Shown here piece by piece: positions 35,733-44,994 of a stretch of DNA of 64,000 nt. Source of the stretch: Ignavibacteriales bacterium (GTDB lineage Bacteria > Bacteroidota > Ignavibacteria > UBA10030). Location: the NCBI GenBank assembly GCA_016193365.1, contig JACPSI010000017.1, forward strand, positions 1-64,000, given 5' to 3'. A model generated the notes under the pieces. It was not told the origin of the DNA. It was given only the letters and a program-made list of their open reading frames with translations, and made no database searches. The translations under genes and the position numbers were made by a program. Within the stretch, counting starts at the first letter, position 1. Every line of letters begins with the position of its first letter.

Positions 35733-36455
35733 CTATTTCACTTTTGAAGCTGCAACATAATTGGCAATTAAGGCAGCCGTAGCCCCGGCACCAAAACCGT
35801 TATCGATGTTGACCACGGTCAACCCCGGCGAGCATGATTGCAGCATCGACATGAGAGCTGCCTCGCCCTTGCCGCCATAACCGTAGCCAATGCTGGTTGG
35901 CACTCCGATAACGGGGACAGGCACGAGCCCACGCACGACCGAAGGCAAAGCCCCTTCCATTCCTGCCGCAACGACGACTGCAGCAATTTCCTTTTGCACA
36001 ATTGTTTCCACGGGACCGAGGAGCCTGTGGATCCCTGCAACTCCGACGTCATAGAATGCAAAAACTTCGCAGCCCATCACTTCTGCCGTCACCTTCGCTT
36101 CCTCGGCAACAGGCAAGTCCGAGGTCCCTGCCGCCAGAACGGCGACCTTTCCACCTGTGGACTTAGGCTCATATTCGTGCCGCCGCACATGGAGAGTTCT
36201 TCCAGTCCTGTTGTGTTGAACGACAACCTTCGAGCTCAAGTGATCCAACGCATATTGCGCGCACACTTCGGAAACTCTGGTCGCCAGAGCATACCCGGAC
36301 TTTTCAGCAAGAGCGTCCAGCATGCGTGCGACCTGCTCCGGCGTCTTCCCCTCGGCGAAAATGGCCTCAGGAATACCTGTCCGGTCCCGCCGTTGGATAT
36401 CGAGGCGGGCAAATTGTTCGAGAATCTCCATGCGCTCGTGGTTGGGGTCAGACAT
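35733..36455 (-). CDS. larB: LarB, nickel-pincer cofactor biosynthesis (PurE-fold)
   Basis: A 240-residue protein with an N-terminal helical part (about 1-110) and a PurE-like core from [16 protein letters not shown] to the end, including [14 protein letters not shown] and [23 protein letters not shown]. LarB carboxylates and hydrolyses nicotinate adenine dinucleotide to start the nickel-pincer cofactor of lactate racemase. larC and larE are not in the window. It directly precedes purE, whose product is a distant paralogue, so the two are co-transcribed. Confidence 0.9.
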   Translation of the reverse strand: MSDPNHERMEILEQFARLDIQRRDRTGIPEAIFAEGKTPEQVARMLDALAEKSGYALATRVSEVCAQYALDHLSSKVVVQHNRTGRTLHVRRHEYEPKSTGGKVAVLAAGTSDLPVAEEAKVTAEVMGCEVFAFYDVGVAGIHRLLGPVETIVQKEIAAVVVAAGMEGALPSVVRGLVPVPVIGVPTSIGYGYGGKGEAALMSMLQSCSPGLTVVNIDNGFGAGATAALIANYVAASKVK

Positions 36456-36516
36456 GGTTCAAAGATTGGGTTTTTAATATACAAGAAAATCGGAAAAAGA
36501 ACACACACGAATGGAT

Positions 36517-37500
36517 TTATTCCTCGCCCTTCCTCAAGCGCTGCATCACGGCAACTCCGATTCCGCGTTCCTTAACTTGTTCCACGAGGATAACGTCAAC
36601 CCCTTTTTCGTCAAGCTCTCGTATCGCATCAAAAATATCATGAGCAAATTTCTTGACATCAGCGCCCAGTTTGCGTGCGTTCTTAGCCTCAAAAGAAGAC
36701 GGTTCGAAAGAGTGGAAAATGACGCCAATCTTCTTTCCGCTCTTCGCAATGGACTCGATTTCCATTGTCGACCCCACGATCATCAATTTTGCACGAGGTG
36801 CGTAATGTCTATGCCTCGTTCCCGGAGAACGTTTGAGCAATTCCATCGAATCCGTTGAGCGGACCGGGCCAATCATCTGTTCAATCTGCTCCCTGGTCAA
36901 CCCGCCTTCCCGAAGAATGACCGGAGGGTCAACCGTGACATCCAGGACGGTTGATTCAATACCGATTTCCGTTGAACCTGCGTCGAGAATGAGGTCGACC
37001 TTGCCTCGAAGATCGTCGAGGACATGTGCCGCCGTTGTGGGACTGGGGCGGCCCGACAGGTTTGCGCTCGGAGCAACAACGCCACTCCCAAATTCTCGAA
37101 TGAGTGCCAGAGCAACGGCGTGGTTCGGCACGCGAAGAGCGACAGTTCTTAATGCAGCCCGAACGATGTCAGGTACTGTTTCTTTTCCTTGAAGCACAAG
37201 CGTCAAGGGTCCCGGCCAAAACTGACCGGCAAGAGTTTTTGCTTTCGGCGGGATGTCTCCTGCAAACAAGCTTACTTCTCTAAAGTCGCCAACGTGAACA
37301 ATCAGAGGATTATCAGAAGGCCTTTGCTTAGCCTCAAAAAGCCTTTGAATGGCCGGAACGTTGAAACTGTCCGCTCCCAAACCATACACTGTCTCAGTCG
37401 GAAAGCAAACCAGTCCTCCGCTTTTGAGAACATCAACTGCATTCGCAATGGCTTTCGGGTCAGGATTCTTCGGGGATAACTTGATGACTTTCGTAGTCAT
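36517..37500 (-). CDS. tsaC: L-threonylcarbamoyladenylate synthase (Sua5/YrdC)
   Basis: A 327-residue Sua5-type enzyme making threonylcarbamoyl-AMP for the t6A37 modification of tRNAs. The YrdC domain (1-200) has KSGGLVCFPTETVYGLGAD, KQRPSDNPLIVHV and SGVVAPSANLSGRPSPT; the C-terminal Sua5 domain (about 215-327) includes SPGTRHRHYAPRAKL. ATG at 37500 is chosen over a TTG 6 nt upstream. It follows paaD by 38 nt. Function is well supported. Confidence 0.92.
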   Translation of the reverse strand: MTTKVIKLSPKNPDPKAIANAVDVLKSGGLVCFPTETVYGLGADSFNVPAIQRLFEAKQRPSDNPLIVHVGDFREVSLFAGDIPPKAKTLAGQFWPGPLTLVLQGKETVPDIVRAALRTVALRVPNHAVALALIREFGSGVVAPSANLSGRPSPTTAAHVLDDLRGKVDLILDAGSTEIGIESTVLDVTVDPPVILREGGLTREQIEQMIGPVRSTDSMELLKRSPGTRHRHYAPRAKLMIVGSTMEIESIAKSGKKIGVIFHSFEPSSFEAKNARKLGADVKKFAHDIFDAIRELDEKGVDVILVEQVKERGIGVAVMQRLRKGEE

Positions 37501-37538
37501 TGTCAACGACTCAGGCCGGTTTGTTCGAAAAGTGAAAC

Positions 37539-38045
37539 TTACAGCGGTTTGAAACGCTCAAACGACTGGCGGCAGGAATCGCAGTAATACAACTGCTTGC
37601 AGAGGGTCGAGCCAAAAGGACTCTCGAGGTTTGTTTTTGTCGAACCGCAGAATGGACAGGAAACCGGAAGGAGGAGAGTAACGGGAAGAGTCTCGTTCAT
37701 TTTGGGTGGAGGTGCGATTCCGAAAACCCGCAGCTTTTCTTTTGTTGGTTCGGTCAAAAGATCTGTCGACCATGATGAAGTACGGTCGACGTTGACGGTG
37801 ATTTCGTCGAAACCTGCCTCTCGCAATCGCACTTGTATATCTTCTTTCATACGGTCAAGGGCCGGGCATCCCATGAACGTCGGCGTCATTTCCACTTCCA
37901 CATCGTTGCCCTTTGTCCTGACCGAACGGATGATCTGAAGGTCAACAAGAGAAAGCACAGGAATCTCGGGGTCCTGAACGGAATTGAGGGCCTTCCAGGC
38001 TTTTTCTTCGACTGAAATATCTATCTGTTTTTGTTCAGATGACAT
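37539..38045 (-). CDS. paaD: Phenylacetyl-CoA epoxidase subunit PaaD
   Basis: A 168-residue MIP18/DUF59 protein with a C-terminal zinc ribbon. KALNSVQDPEIPVLSLVDLQIIRSV and TFMGCPALDRMKEDI are the DUF59 core; CPFCGSTKTNLES ... CKQLYYCDSC is the ribbon. PaaD helps assemble or supply metal to the PaaABC epoxidase that opens aerobic phenylacetate degradation. It is the fourth gene of paaABCD, 34 nt after paaC. paaE (the reductase) is not in the window. Confidence 0.9.
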   Translation of the reverse strand: MSSEQKQIDISVEEKAWKALNSVQDPEIPVLSLVDLQIIRSVRTKGNDVEVEMTPTFMGCPALDRMKEDIQVRLREAGFDEITVNVDRTSSWSTDLLTEPTKEKLRVFGIAPPPKMNETLPVTLLLPVSCPFCGSTKTNLESPFGSTLCKQLYYCDSCRQSFERFKPL

Positions 38046-38079
38046 GAACGATTACCTTGCTTTCATCCTCATACGGTAT

Positions 38080-38909
38080 TCACCATTTCCCGCTTGGCAC
38101 GAGCTTGTAGACTGATTGCATGTCCTCTATCAGCGCAGATAAAAAGTCGGTATGCTTTCCCCGTCTCCCTCCGTCGTCCGCGGGAACACATTCGGCACAA
38201 GTGAACCATCCTTGTTGCCAACGGGGACAGAAAGTGTCGCATTTTTCAAAACCGGCACAACCTGATTCATCCATGTCGATTTGAGTTCGTCATGGCCGGG
38301 GAACAGGCCATTTTTTACGAGTTCTTTTTCTGAGCTGAGAGTTTCGAACATCCCAAGAGCCTGAGGAAATGCCTCGTTCAGGGCCGCTTGCATTCGCCTG
38401 TGGCTTTCTTCCGTCGCATCACCGAGTCGTTCAACCAATCCCTGACTGTGCATCACGTGGTAGTTCTCTTCACGGATGATCCGCTGAGAAACATCGCGCA
38501 ATGCCGGCACCGAACTTTCCGAAAGCGCTTTCAACCTCGCCTGCTCGGTCGCGTCGAAAAGATACTGTCGCACCACGGCGTAAGCAAAATCGCCTTTCGG
38601 GTATGAAACAAACCTGCAACAGCGAAAATCCTGCCACGAACGATCAAATGCCATTTCATCTGGGCTTCTTCCCGTGAGCTGCTCATACATCGTAAACCAG
38701 ACAAGCGAGTGGCCAAGCTCGTCCTGAGCAATGTTGGAGAACGCAATGTCTTCTTCGAGTATTGGGGCGTATGCCGTCCACTCAGAATCGCGATGGCCAA
38801 GGACGAGCTCGTCGTCCGCAAGGGCAAGAAGGAATTCGGAAACCGCTTCGCGAGAAATTCCCGCCGGGAGGCTTGCCCCGAAATTTTTCGTTTCGGGGTT
38901 AATGCCCAT
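38080..38909 (-). CDS. paaC: Phenylacetyl-CoA epoxidase structural subunit PaaC, frameshifted near its 3' end
   Basis: A ferritin-like subunit of the PaaABCE epoxidase. The frame from 38909 reads well as PaaC (LALADDELVLGHRDSEWTAYAP, DIAFSNIAQDELGHSLVW) but diverges after LVPNVFP and stops at 38130. The expected end (ADDGGRRGKHTDFL ... MQSVYKLVPSGKW) lies one frame over and stops at 38080. Adding one base in the CCC run at 38182-38184 restores one frame of 276 residues. This is a single-base deletion in a homopolymer: either a sequencing error or a recent mutation truncating the last 30 or so residues. It overlaps paaB by 11 nt. Confidence 0.85.
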
Positions 38910-39177
38910 CTTTCTCCGGGGCGTCGAAGGCTTTGGGATCTCTGTAACTCTTGTCCGTTACTTGCGCGAAAAAATTCTCGTCCTGGTAATCGGTCTTCGT
39001 CACGTCTTTCGATTTTACCACCCACAGACTCACGCACCGCAGCCTTCGCGCAAACTGATCACGCGCCATCTGAAGCGCCATTTGTGGGTCGGGTGCGTGC
39101 ACAGCGCCGACGTACTCATGCGGATCTCCACGCCGAGACTGATGAAACACTTCGTATGTCTCCCACTGAGTGTCCAT
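38899..39177 (-). CDS. paaB: Phenylacetyl-CoA epoxidase subunit PaaB
   Basis: A 92-residue PaaB subunit, the small protein that bridges PaaAC heterodimers. It reads [31 protein letters not shown] and then QMARDQFARRLRCVSLWVV. ATG at 39177 overlaps the paaA stop (ATGA); the longer in-frame start would add a basic stretch unlike the family. It overlaps paaC by 11 nt. Confidence 0.92.
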   Translation of the reverse strand: MDTQWETYEVFHQSRRGDPHEYVGAVHAPDPQMALQMARDQFARRLRCVSLWVVKSKDVTKTDYQDENFFAQVTDKSYRDPKAFDAPEKDGH

Positions 39178-40115
39178 CACGAGGCCGCAGTTGATTTTCG
39201 TCCTTTGGCGGCCAGGGCCTCGCGAACCCATCGGCCGTCTTCGTGAGTTTTGCGGCGTGCATCGAGGCGCTCTTTGTTGCAAGGTCCGTTGCCGTTGATC
39301 ACCCGCTTCAGTTCTTCCCAGTCCGGCTGCGAGTAATGATAATGTCCTGTTGCTTTGTCAAAACGGCATTCTTTGTCCGGGACCTCAAAACTGAGGGCGA
39401 GGATCTGAGGAACGATGTGATCAACAAACTCCTGCCGCACTTGTTCGTTGGACTTTGTTTTGATTCGCCATTTCAGAGCTTGCTGAGAGTGAACAGAGAG
39501 AGAATCGGGCGGGCCGGACATCATGAGCGTCGGATACCACCAGCGGTCGATGGATTCTTGGGCCATTTTTCGTTGTTGGGGGGTCCCCTTCGCGAGTGTA
39601 GCAATGACATCATAGCCTTGTTTGATGTGGAATGACTCTTCGTAGCAGATTCTCTTCATTGCGCGCCCATAAGGGCCGTATGAACTTTGTACTAACATTG
39701 TTTGATTAATGACAGCCGCTGTGTCTACCAACCAACCAATAACGCCCACATCGGCCCACGTGGGAGTTGGATAGTTGAACACATTCGCATATTTGGCTTT
39801 GCCGGACAGCAACTCGTCCATCATGTCCTCGCGGGACTTGCCAAGTGTCTCGGCGGCACGATAGAGAAGCTGGCCGTGTCCGGCCTCGTCTTGCACCTTT
39901 GCGACAAGAGTGAGTTTTCGTCGAAATCCGGGGGCGTAGGGAATCCATTTGCCCTCAGGCAGCTGTCCGACAATTTCGCTGTGCGCATGCTGGCTCATCA
40001 TTCGGATGAGATTCTTGCGGTAGTCGTCCGGCATCCAATCTCCGGGCTCGATCTTCTCTCCGCGGCCGACCCGTGTCTCAAAATCTGCTAATTTCTCTTC
40101 GTATGATTTTTCCAT
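39177..40115 (-). CDS. paaA: Phenylacetyl-CoA epoxidase catalytic subunit PaaA
   Basis: A 312-residue ferritin-like diiron subunit that epoxidises phenylacetyl-CoA with O2. The diiron ligands lie in [33 protein letters not shown] and [15 protein letters not shown] (E/ExxH pattern). ATG at 40115 is used, with AGAAGACA before it, rather than the in-frame start 30 nt upstream. First gene of paaABCD. Its presence implies aerobic use of aromatic compounds. Confidence 0.94.
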   Translation of the reverse strand: MEKSYEEKLADFETRVGRGEKIEPGDWMPDDYRKNLIRMMSQHAHSEIVGQLPEGKWIPYAPGFRRKLTLVAKVQDEAGHGQLLYRAAETLGKSREDMMDELLSGKAKYANVFNYPTPTWADVGVIGWLVDTAAVINQTMLVQSSYGPYGRAMKRICYEESFHIKQGYDVIATLAKGTPQQRKMAQESIDRWWYPTLMMSGPPDSLSVHSQQALKWRIKTKSNEQVRQEFVDHIVPQILALSFEVPDKECRFDKATGHYHYSQPDWEELKRVINGNGPCNKERLDARRKTHEDGRWVREALAAKGRKSTAAS

Positions 40116-40135
40116 TGTCTTCTCTTCTCTGACAA

Positions 40136-40165
40136 AATATAGCAATTTTTACACTGCAAGTAAAA
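40136..40165 (-). promoter_or_regulatory. Possible promoter of paaABCD
   Basis: On the minus strand TTTTAC (40160-40165) and TATATT (40136-40141) are 18 nt apart, just upstream of paaA. The -10 is good but the -35 is weak, so this is tentative. Confidence 0.3.
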
Positions 40166-40172
40166 CTCAGCC

Positions 40173-40931
40173 TCACGCCTGGATTGCCGTGATAATGAGC
40201 TTAAATGCTGCCACGAGAAGAACCAGGGCAAGAATCCTTCGGAGGAGCAATCCCGAAAACTTTCTCGCCCCGTAGTATGACCCAATCAATCCTCCGCCAA
40301 AAGCAGCGAGGATTAGCGGGAAGCTTGTGTCAAGTTCCAACCCTCCACGCAAACCCCTGCCCGCCAGCCCTGCGAGCGAATTCACAACAATAAACAACGC
40401 TGATACAGCCGCCGTTTGTTTCGTTGTTGCCCACTTCATGATGACCATAAGCGGACTGAGAAAAATCCCTCCCCCAACTCCGACAATACCTGACAGAAGC
40501 CCAATACCCGCACCAACAGGAAGCGAAATTGGCAACTTTACGGCATGAAGCTCATCATTCGCCGGAATGACCGCGGAATTTGCAAGCCGAAAAGCGGCAA
40601 ACAGCAGGACAATTGCCAGAAGGATAAAGTAGACTATTTCAGTAACCGGTATCGACCCTCCGATAAACGCGGCTGGAATCGAGGCGAGGATAAAAGGCCA
40701 AGCCAAAGTCAGAGAAAGGTGTTTTGCGCGGTAATAAGAAATCAAAGAAAGCCCGGCGACGAGCACATTCAAGAGAAGAGCCGTTGAGGCCATGAGAGAT
40801 GGAGCGACCGCGAAAAAAGAGAGGATGGCGAGATACCCCGATGCCCCGCCGTGGCCGACAGATGAGTACAAAGCTGCGACGACAAAGATCAAAAAAACAA
40901 CGATGACAAATGATAAGAGATTGATTTCCAT
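40173..40931 (-). CDS. TauE/SafE-family sulfite/anion exporter
   Basis: A 252-residue protein with eight predicted helices. The tandem TauE halves are visible in VAALYSSVGHGGASGYLAIL and LLSGIVGVGGGIFLSPLMVIMKWATTKQTAAVSALFIVVNS. Family members export sulfite, sulfoacetate or other small anions; the substrate here is unknown. It is separated from the broken EamA gene by a 32-bp perfect palindrome. No signal of an operon with paa genes is seen beyond their shared strand. Confidence 0.85.
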   Translation of the reverse strand: MEINLLSFVIVVFLIFVVAALYSSVGHGGASGYLAILSFFAVAPSLMASTALLLNVLVAGLSLISYYRAKHLSLTLAWPFILASIPAAFIGGSIPVTEIVYFILLAIVLLFAAFRLANSAVIPANDELHAVKLPISLPVGAGIGLLSGIVGVGGGIFLSPLMVIMKWATTKQTAAVSALFIVVNSLAGLAGRGLRGGLELDTSFPLILAAFGGGLIGSYYGARKFSGLLLRRILALVLLVAAFKLIITAIQA

Positions 40932-40953
40932 AATTGCCTAAAGGTAATTCAAC

Positions 40954-40985
40954 CTGTAGGGACACGACATGTCGTGTCCCTACAG
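40954..40985. repeat. 32-bp perfect palindrome (GGGACACGACATGTCGTGTCCC core)
   Basis: A perfect palindrome spans 40954-40985, centred on GACATGTC, with the outer arms CTGTAGGGACACGA and TCGTGTCCCTACAG. It lies 8 nt beyond the restored EamA stop codon and 22 nt upstream of the TauE start. It could act as a bidirectional terminator or be a REP-like element. Confidence 0.75.
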
Positions 40986-40992
40986 CAATTTT

Positions 40993-41756
40993 TCATCGCA
41001 AAAACAGGATTGCCACGCCGGCCACGGCCACGAAAGCTCCAGCGATGGCCTTCCACGTGAGAATCTCCTTTTGCAAATACCTGACCATGGGAAGCATCAT
41101 GATGGGCGACGTGGCCATAAGCGTCGCTGCAATTCCAACAAACGTTTTGTCATCACAGCAATCGGATAGAGAACGAAAATGGCGGGGACAACGCGTACAA
41201 AAGTTGCAACAAGTCCATGAATTTCACCTTCGTCGAACGCCAAACGCGCAAAAATCAAACCGGCTCCCTGCCCCAGCGCTCCAAAGAAGCCATAGAGCAA
41301 ACCGATTCTTGTGAGCGAGTGTTTGGCGTCCTCGCGCCTGTCGGAAGCGACGACGGCTATCCCGCCGATCGTTACGAGCATTCCGAGAATACCCCAGAGC
41401 GAAAGGATTTCACCAATGAGAAAATACGCAAGAAGTGCAGAAATCGCCGGCGCGACGGACATGATGAGCATGCTGACACGCGCGCCATTGTAAATGTACG
41501 ATTGAAATAAAAACGTGTCGCCAAAGACGAGGCCGATAAGTCCGCTGACCGCGAGATTTCCAATTTGAGACCACGAAAGTCGAACATTCAGCCCCATCAG
41601 GACAATCGTTGCCAGAAGCAGGAACGCAGCGATAATGAGCCTCGCCACATTGACATGAACGGAGCCAATGCGTTGAATCGCTGCTGCAAACACAATGGAA
41701 CTTCCGGACCACAGAAGAGCCGTCAACAATGCGGAGAGTTCACCGAGGAGGGGCAT
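40993..41756 (-). pseudogene. EamA/DMT transporter, broken by a frame change and probable internal deletion
   Basis: The ATG at 41756 opens an EamA drug/metabolite carrier (LSALLTALLWSGSSIVFAAAI ... SYIYNGARVSMLIMSVAPAISALLAYFLIGEIL), which runs out of frame after YPIAVMTK and stops at 41097. The family's end (GIAATLMATSPIMMLPMVRYLQKEILTWKAIAGAFVAVAGVAILFLR region) continues in another frame to the stop at 40993. One extra A at the run 41145-41148 joins them, but the joined protein is only 254 residues, short by about 40 for this family. An out-of-frame deletion removing one helix is therefore likelier than a base-call error. A GTG start at 41771 would lie inside a palindrome. The gene is bracketed by two palindromes. 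Confidence 0.8.
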
Positions 41757-41764
41757 TCTTGTTT

Positions 41765-41790
41765 TTGCCACGACTTTAAAGTCGTGGCAA
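41765..41790. repeat. 26-bp perfect palindrome after the ABC exporter gene
   Basis: A perfect palindrome with arms TTGCCACGACTTT and AAAGTCGTGGCAA lies 3 nt beyond the ABC exporter stop (41794-41796). It uses the same core as the inverted repeat at 495-556. Confidence 0.75.
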
Positions 41791-41793
41791 ATT

Positions 41794-43587
41794 CTAGTTC
41801 CGTTTCATCTCTTGCACACCCCGCACCGCGGCTCTGAGCGTTCCATCCTGACGCTCCCCAATCTGTTGCCGCCACATTGCGTAATACAGGCCCATCTGGT
41901 CGAGCAGGTCTTTGTGTTTTCCAGATTCCACAATCCGGCCTTTTTCCAGCACATAAATCCTGTCAGCGTGCATGATGGTGGAGAGACGATGGGCAATGAG
42001 AAATGATGTGATGTCTTTTTGTTTCGAGACTTCGCGAATCGTCCCGCTGATTTCCTCCTCGGTCAACGAATCGAGCGATGACGTTGCTTCATCAAACACC
42101 AAAATATTTGGCCTTCGGAGTAACGCGCGTGCAATAGAGAGGCGCTGTTTTTCTCCTCCTGAAACCTTGACGCCCCCCTCTCCGATAATGGTGTCAAGTC
42201 CCCTGTCCGCTCGCGCGAGAAGACTTTGACACGCGGATTTTCTCAGTACCTCCAGGCATTCTGCATCAGATGCTTTGGGGTTCACAAACAGAAGATTCTC
42301 ACGGATAGAACCAGAAAACAATTGTGTATCCTGCGTGACAAAACCAATCTGCTCACGAAGTTCTTCAAGGTCAATGTCCGAGTGAGGAATTCCGTTGTAC
42401 AGAATCCTTCCCGCGTGCGGCCGATAAAGGCCAACCAGCAATTTCACGAGAGTCGTTTTTCCCGACCCCGACGGTCCGACAAACGCTATGGTGTCGCCAA
42501 GTTGGGCACCAAAAGAAATATCGCTAAGAGCGTGCGTTGTAGACGACAGATGCTGGAAGGTGACTTTATCAAACTCGAGTCTCACAGCCTTTCCAAGCCG
42601 AGCCGGCGCCGGCGGTTTCGGCTCTTTTGGAGCATTGATGATATCCTCGAAATTTTTCAGCGAAACTTCAGTCTCCCGGTATGTACTAATAACTCCGCCC
42701 AATTCCTGTAGCGGGCCAAAAATAAAGAACGAATAAATCCAGAGCGAAAAGAACTGGCCGAACGTTATCTCCTGTGAATAGATTAGATAAAGCATCAGGA
42801 AGAGAATACTGGTTCGCAGCGCGTTGACGGATGTCCCCTGGATAAAACTGAGGCTGCGAATGTATTTCACCTTTTTTAGTTCCAGCTTCAGAATCTTGCC
42901 TGTCGTGCTGTTCAGCCGCGTGATTTCCTGCTGGGCGAGCCCGAGGCTTTTCACGAGCTCAATGTTGCGGAGCGATTCCGTGGTGGACCCGGCCAGAGCC
43001 GTGGTCTGTGCAACGATTTCCTTTTGAACCTTCTTGATTTTCTTGCTCAACACGTTGCTTAAGCTGCCCAGGATTGGCACGGTCAAGAAGTACACAGGAG
43101 CTATGATCCAGTGAACGCTCAACGCGTACACCATGACAAACACAACGCCGACGAGTGTCGTAAAGAGAACGTTGATAAAGACAGAAATGAGTCGTTCAAC
43201 ATCAGTGCGTACTTTTTGGAGCTTCCCAAGAGTTTCTCCACTTCGCTGATCCTCGAAAACCTGGTAAGGCAATTCAAGCGAATGCTTTAACCCGTCGGAA
43301 TAAATCTGCGCGCCCAGTCGCTGCGTAATATTGTTGATGAAATAATCCTGAAAATTCTTTGCAACACGGGAAACGAATGCAACTCCAACGGCGGCAGCCA
43401 GCAACACACTAACACCTTTGAAAAACTCGGACTGAGTGTACTTCGTGTATTGCAGCGCGTATTCATCGATCACATACCGGAAAATGAGGGGATCCAGAAG
43501 CGAAAACACTTGATTGATCGCCGCCAGCACCAGGGCAAAAACCACCAACTTCCAGTACTGTTTTAAGTAGGAATACAAAATTTTCAT
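41794..43587 (-). CDS. ABC-type exporter (MsbA-like, fused TMD-NBD)
   Basis: A 597-residue homodimeric-type ABC exporter. Six helices fill residues 1-320; the nucleotide-binding domain has Walker A VGPSGSGKTTLVKLL, Q-loop IGFVTQDTQLFSG, signature KVSGGEKQRLSIARALL and Walker B NILVFDEATSSLDS. Substrates of this class include lipid A, peptides and drugs; none can be named here. ATG at 43587 overlaps the previous stop (ATGA); the longer in-frame start adds a charged stretch. It ends next to a 26-bp palindrome. Confidence 0.9.
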   Translation of the reverse strand: MKILYSYLKQYWKLVVFALVLAAINQVFSLLDPLIFRYVIDEYALQYTKYTQSEFFKGVSVLLAAAVGVAFVSRVAKNFQDYFINNITQRLGAQIYSDGLKHSLELPYQVFEDQRSGETLGKLQKVRTDVERLISVFINVLFTTLVGVVFVMVYALSVHWIIAPVYFLTVPILGSLSNVLSKKIKKVQKEIVAQTTALAGSTTESLRNIELVKSLGLAQQEITRLNSTTGKILKLELKKVKYIRSLSFIQGTSVNALRTSILFLMLYLIYSQEITFGQFFSLWIYSFFIFGPLQELGGVISTYRETEVSLKNFEDIINAPKEPKPPAPARLGKAVRLEFDKVTFQHLSSTTHALSDISFGAQLGDTIAFVGPSGSGKTTLVKLLVGLYRPHAGRILYNGIPHSDIDLEELREQIGFVTQDTQLFSGSIRENLLFVNPKASDAECLEVLRKSACQSLLARADRGLDTIIGEGGVKVSGGEKQRLSIARALLRRPNILVFDEATSSLDSLTEEEISGTIREVSKQKDITSFLIAHRLSTIMHADRIYVLEKGRIVESGKHKDLLDQMGLYYAMWRQQIGERQDGTLRAAVRGVQEMKRN

Positions 43588-43799
43588 TCGACGCTCCGCT
43601 TTGACTTGACCTTTTGTCTGAACTTTTGAATCAACTTCTTTGCCCATTGAAACTCCGTCGCGAGGATTGCAATTCCCGCGGGGATGAGAATGAATGCCGG
43701 GCCAGGCAGGACGATGAGAGCAATTCCAATAAGGAGTACGGTAGTACCCACAATGGCAATGATGATTCGTTTAATCGATTTGAGGCGTTCTGAGATCAT
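43584..43799 (-). CDS. Small membrane protein with PGPGW-like motif
   Basis: A 71-residue protein with two membrane helices around VLPGPAFILIPAGIAIL, the pattern of PGPGW-type putative transmembrane proteins. A basic cytoplasmic tail (KKLIQKFRQKVKSKRSVE) follows. The ATG at 43799 overlaps the methyltransferase stop and its own stop overlaps the ABC exporter start, so it is translationally coupled on both sides. Function unknown. Confidence 0.78.
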   Translation of the reverse strand: MISERLKSIKRIIIAIVGTTVLLIGIALIVLPGPAFILIPAGIAILATEFQWAKKLIQKFRQKVKSKRSVE

Positions 43800-44491
43800 T
43801 TTTTGAGCCCGCCGTAGATTGCCATCGGGCCGTTCTTCCAAAAACATTCAGGTTCCTGAAATCCAGCCGCATGCAGAGCGGAGAATTCTTCGGAAAGTGA
43901 AAAATAGGTGTCTTCCTCATCCCACTCTGCAAAATGTTTCTTCACTTCCTCATCTGACATTCCTTGACTTTTCATAAAATCCGACCACACACGAAGCTCG
44001 CTTTCCTGGACGGTTTTCTGTTGACTCATGGTGCAATCTCCGTTGAGAAAGATCCCGGGCGAACCGAGGGCTTGAAAGATGTTTCGGTAGATGCGGGTTT
44101 TTTTCGCCATGTCATCGACATGATGAAGCGCAAGCGTCGCAACCACAGCGTCACATTGAGGAAGCGGCTCATAAAACGATGTCGCAGAAAGCTGGACACG
44201 GCTTCCGAATTCCGAAAGGCGCTGTCGGGCAACATCCAGCATTTTACCGTCCGTGTCTCGTATCTCCAGTTTGGCGCCGGGAAAACCTTTGACGATCGCT
44301 TCCGCGAGCGAACCCGTGCCTCCGCCCAGGTCAATCACAAATCCGCCTGAACGTAAGGTGGAACCCAACCATTTGACGATTTCCCGGAGAATCTCATCGT
44401 ATCCCGGTATGAACGTTCTGATAATCCGGTCGTATTCAACCGCCTGTAGACGGAGATGTTCTTCAACCGAGTGCGGCATTGCCATTCTCAT
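43796..44491 (-). CDS. Class I SAM-dependent methyltransferase
   Basis: A 231-residue methyltransferase. The SAM site VIDLGGGTGSLAEAI, the acidic residue after strand 2 (LEIRDTDGKMLDVARQRL) and motif post I (CDAVVATLALHHVDDM) are present. The substrate cannot be read. ATG at 44491 is used; ATGs at 44485 and 44479 are equally possible. It is coupled to the downstream small membrane protein and ABC exporter, which suggests a role in making or modifying the exported molecule. Confidence 0.82.
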   Translation of the reverse strand: MRMAMPHSVEEHLRLQAVEYDRIIRTFIPGYDEILREIVKWLGSTLRSGGFVIDLGGGTGSLAEAIVKGFPGAKLEIRDTDGKMLDVARQRLSEFGSRVQLSATSFYEPLPQCDAVVATLALHHVDDMAKKTRIYRNIFQALGSPGIFLNGDCTMSQQKTVQESELRVWSDFMKSQGMSDEEVKKHFAEWDEEDTYFSLSEEFSALHAAGFQEPECFWKNGPMAIYGGLKK

Positions 44492-44542
44492 GAAGACGAA
44501 AAAAAAACTCAACGCAGTCGAGGGCAACCGGAACGCTTGAAC

Positions 44543-44962
44543 TCATTCCTTGCCTTTCCATGTGCCATCTTCGACCCCTGTTCCCCAGCCGTCATACTGT
44601 CCCTGAAAAGGTGCAACCAATGACATGAAATACCTCCTCAGTGTAGCAAGATTTTTAGATGTTGGCGCGATTTTCTTCACTGCGAAACAAAGCCAATCCC
44701 TTCTGCTGCCTTTGTCGACCTGGACGTCGAAACCTGCCTTTTGCAGTTCTGCCCCGACCTTGTAAGCTTCTTCTTCTGACGACAGGTAGAGAAAAAACTC
44801 GACTTCCCTCGTTTTCCTCGTATCTCCGCCCATCTGAGCAATAAGCTCGAGAACTCTTCTGTCCGCGCGATCTGCGACAACCAGATGATCCAATTTGCCC
44901 GCGGAGGGTTTCTGTGCACGTTTGCGCGCTAAGTTAACCCCTGTCAGCTTCTTTCGCTTCAT
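44543..44962 (-). CDS. RraB-like (RNase E inhibitor family) protein
   Basis: A 139-residue protein with a basic N-terminal extension (about 1-30) and an RraB-type domain: DRRVLELIAQMGGDTRKTREVEFFLYLSSEEEAYKVGAELQKAGFDVQV, ending in QYDGWGTGVED. In enterobacteria RraB binds RNase E and changes its RNA preference. Whether the target is the same here is unknown. The region after its start holds a paired palindrome. Confidence 0.8.
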   Translation of the reverse strand: MKRKKLTGVNLARKRAQKPSAGKLDHLVVADRADRRVLELIAQMGGDTRKTREVEFFLYLSSEEEAYKVGAELQKAGFDVQVDKGSRRDWLCFAVKKIAPTSKNLATLRRYFMSLVAPFQGQYDGWGTGVEDGTWKGKE

Positions 44963-44994
44963 CGTAGAGAAGACGTGAGGCGTTTCACCACAAA

